Assembly: GCF_000190575.1 (NCBI RefSeq)
Contig: NC_015164.1
Location: forward strand, 2,294,001 to 2,358,000
DNA from: Phocaeicola salanitronis DSM 18170
GTDB taxonomy: Bacteria > Bacteroidota > Bacteroidia > Bacteroidales > Bacteroidaceae
Direction of reading: 5' to 3'
Length of the DNA: 64,000 nucleotides
Under the pieces are notes generated by a model that did not search any database, was not told the DNA's origin, and saw only the letters and a program-made list of their open reading frames with translations. Made by a program: the position numbers and the translations under genes. This document shows positions 63,967 to 64,000 of the stretch, piece by piece (within the stretch, counting starts at the first letter, position 1; each line of letters opens with the position of its first letter).

Positions 63967-64000
63967 TTAGTTAAAACTCAAATCTTCAAGCCGTCCAATA
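63967..64000 (-). CDS. Possible 3' end of a gene outside the window
   Basis: On the minus strand one frame reads IGRLEDLSFN then TAA (stop at 63969-63967); the other two frames hit stops. Ten codons are too few for a firm call, but the position just before a spacer repeat fits a gene end. Confidence 0.25.
   Translation of the reverse strand, partial: IGRLEDLSFN

Overview
This window looks like a chromosomal segment of a Bacteroidales gut bacterium, close to Bacteroides/Phocaeicola. The evidence is: upstream regions carrying the Bacteroidota -7 element TAnnTTTG instead of a TATAAT box; the S12-S7-EF-G-S10...L17 ribosomal cluster without an EF-Tu gene between fusA and rpsJ; an adjacent acyltransferase pair resembling the Bacteroides glycine-lipid genes; signal peptides that place Gln right after the predicted cleavage site; and lipoproteins of Bacteroidota type. 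No 16S gene is present, so the species cannot be named.

Layout. (1) 1-3.3 kb: gcvH, purE and ispG on the minus strand, separated by repeat-filled spacers. (2) 3.6-7.7 kb: a secreted GH2 glycosidase, a WYL-domain regulator and a small secreted protein, all plus strand. (3) 7.9-10.7 kb: a flavodoxin-like lipoprotein, a DUF3467 protein and an S41 C-terminal processing protease, minus strand. (4) 10.9-12.95 kb: three identical tRNA-Asn genes with a promoter and terminator, a CorA-type transporter, and convergent RNase HII. (5) 13.1-31.3 kb: one long minus-strand run of translation genes, from rpsL and rpsG through fusA and the S10, spc and alpha blocks (with secY, map, infA, rpoA) to rplQ, bounded by a consensus promoter and a strong terminator. 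(6) 31.5-47.8 kb: the division/cell-wall (dcw) cluster rsmH-ftsL-ftsI-murE-mraY-murD-ftsW-murG-murC-ftsQ-ftsA-ftsZ plus a YqeY gene, all minus strand. (7) 48.1-50 kb: the glsA/glsB-like acyltransferase pair. (8) 50-64 kb: VanZ-like protein, NSS-family symporter, helix-hairpin-helix protein, alkaline phosphatase, xpt with a purine permease, an EmrAB-TolC-like efflux operon, a methyltransferase, sufE, and an M28 protein that is probably a glutaminyl cyclase.

Most genes are housekeeping and well conserved; the unusual content is in the spacers. At least nine gaps hold hairpins built from short repeat units in one orientation followed by the same units inverted. The most striking is a nested inverted repeat of about 284 bp between ftsW and murG with a perfect 48-bp AT palindrome at its centre. 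A 174-bp MITE-like element with 17-bp terminal inverted repeats and TTA duplications lies between the dcw and ribosomal clusters. Other points worth a look are the coiled-coil extension of FtsA and post-motif tail of FtsZ, the Gln-at-+1 pattern of exported proteins next to a probable glutaminyl cyclase, a probable surface-export signal on the S41 protease, and the lack of mraZ upstream of rsmH.
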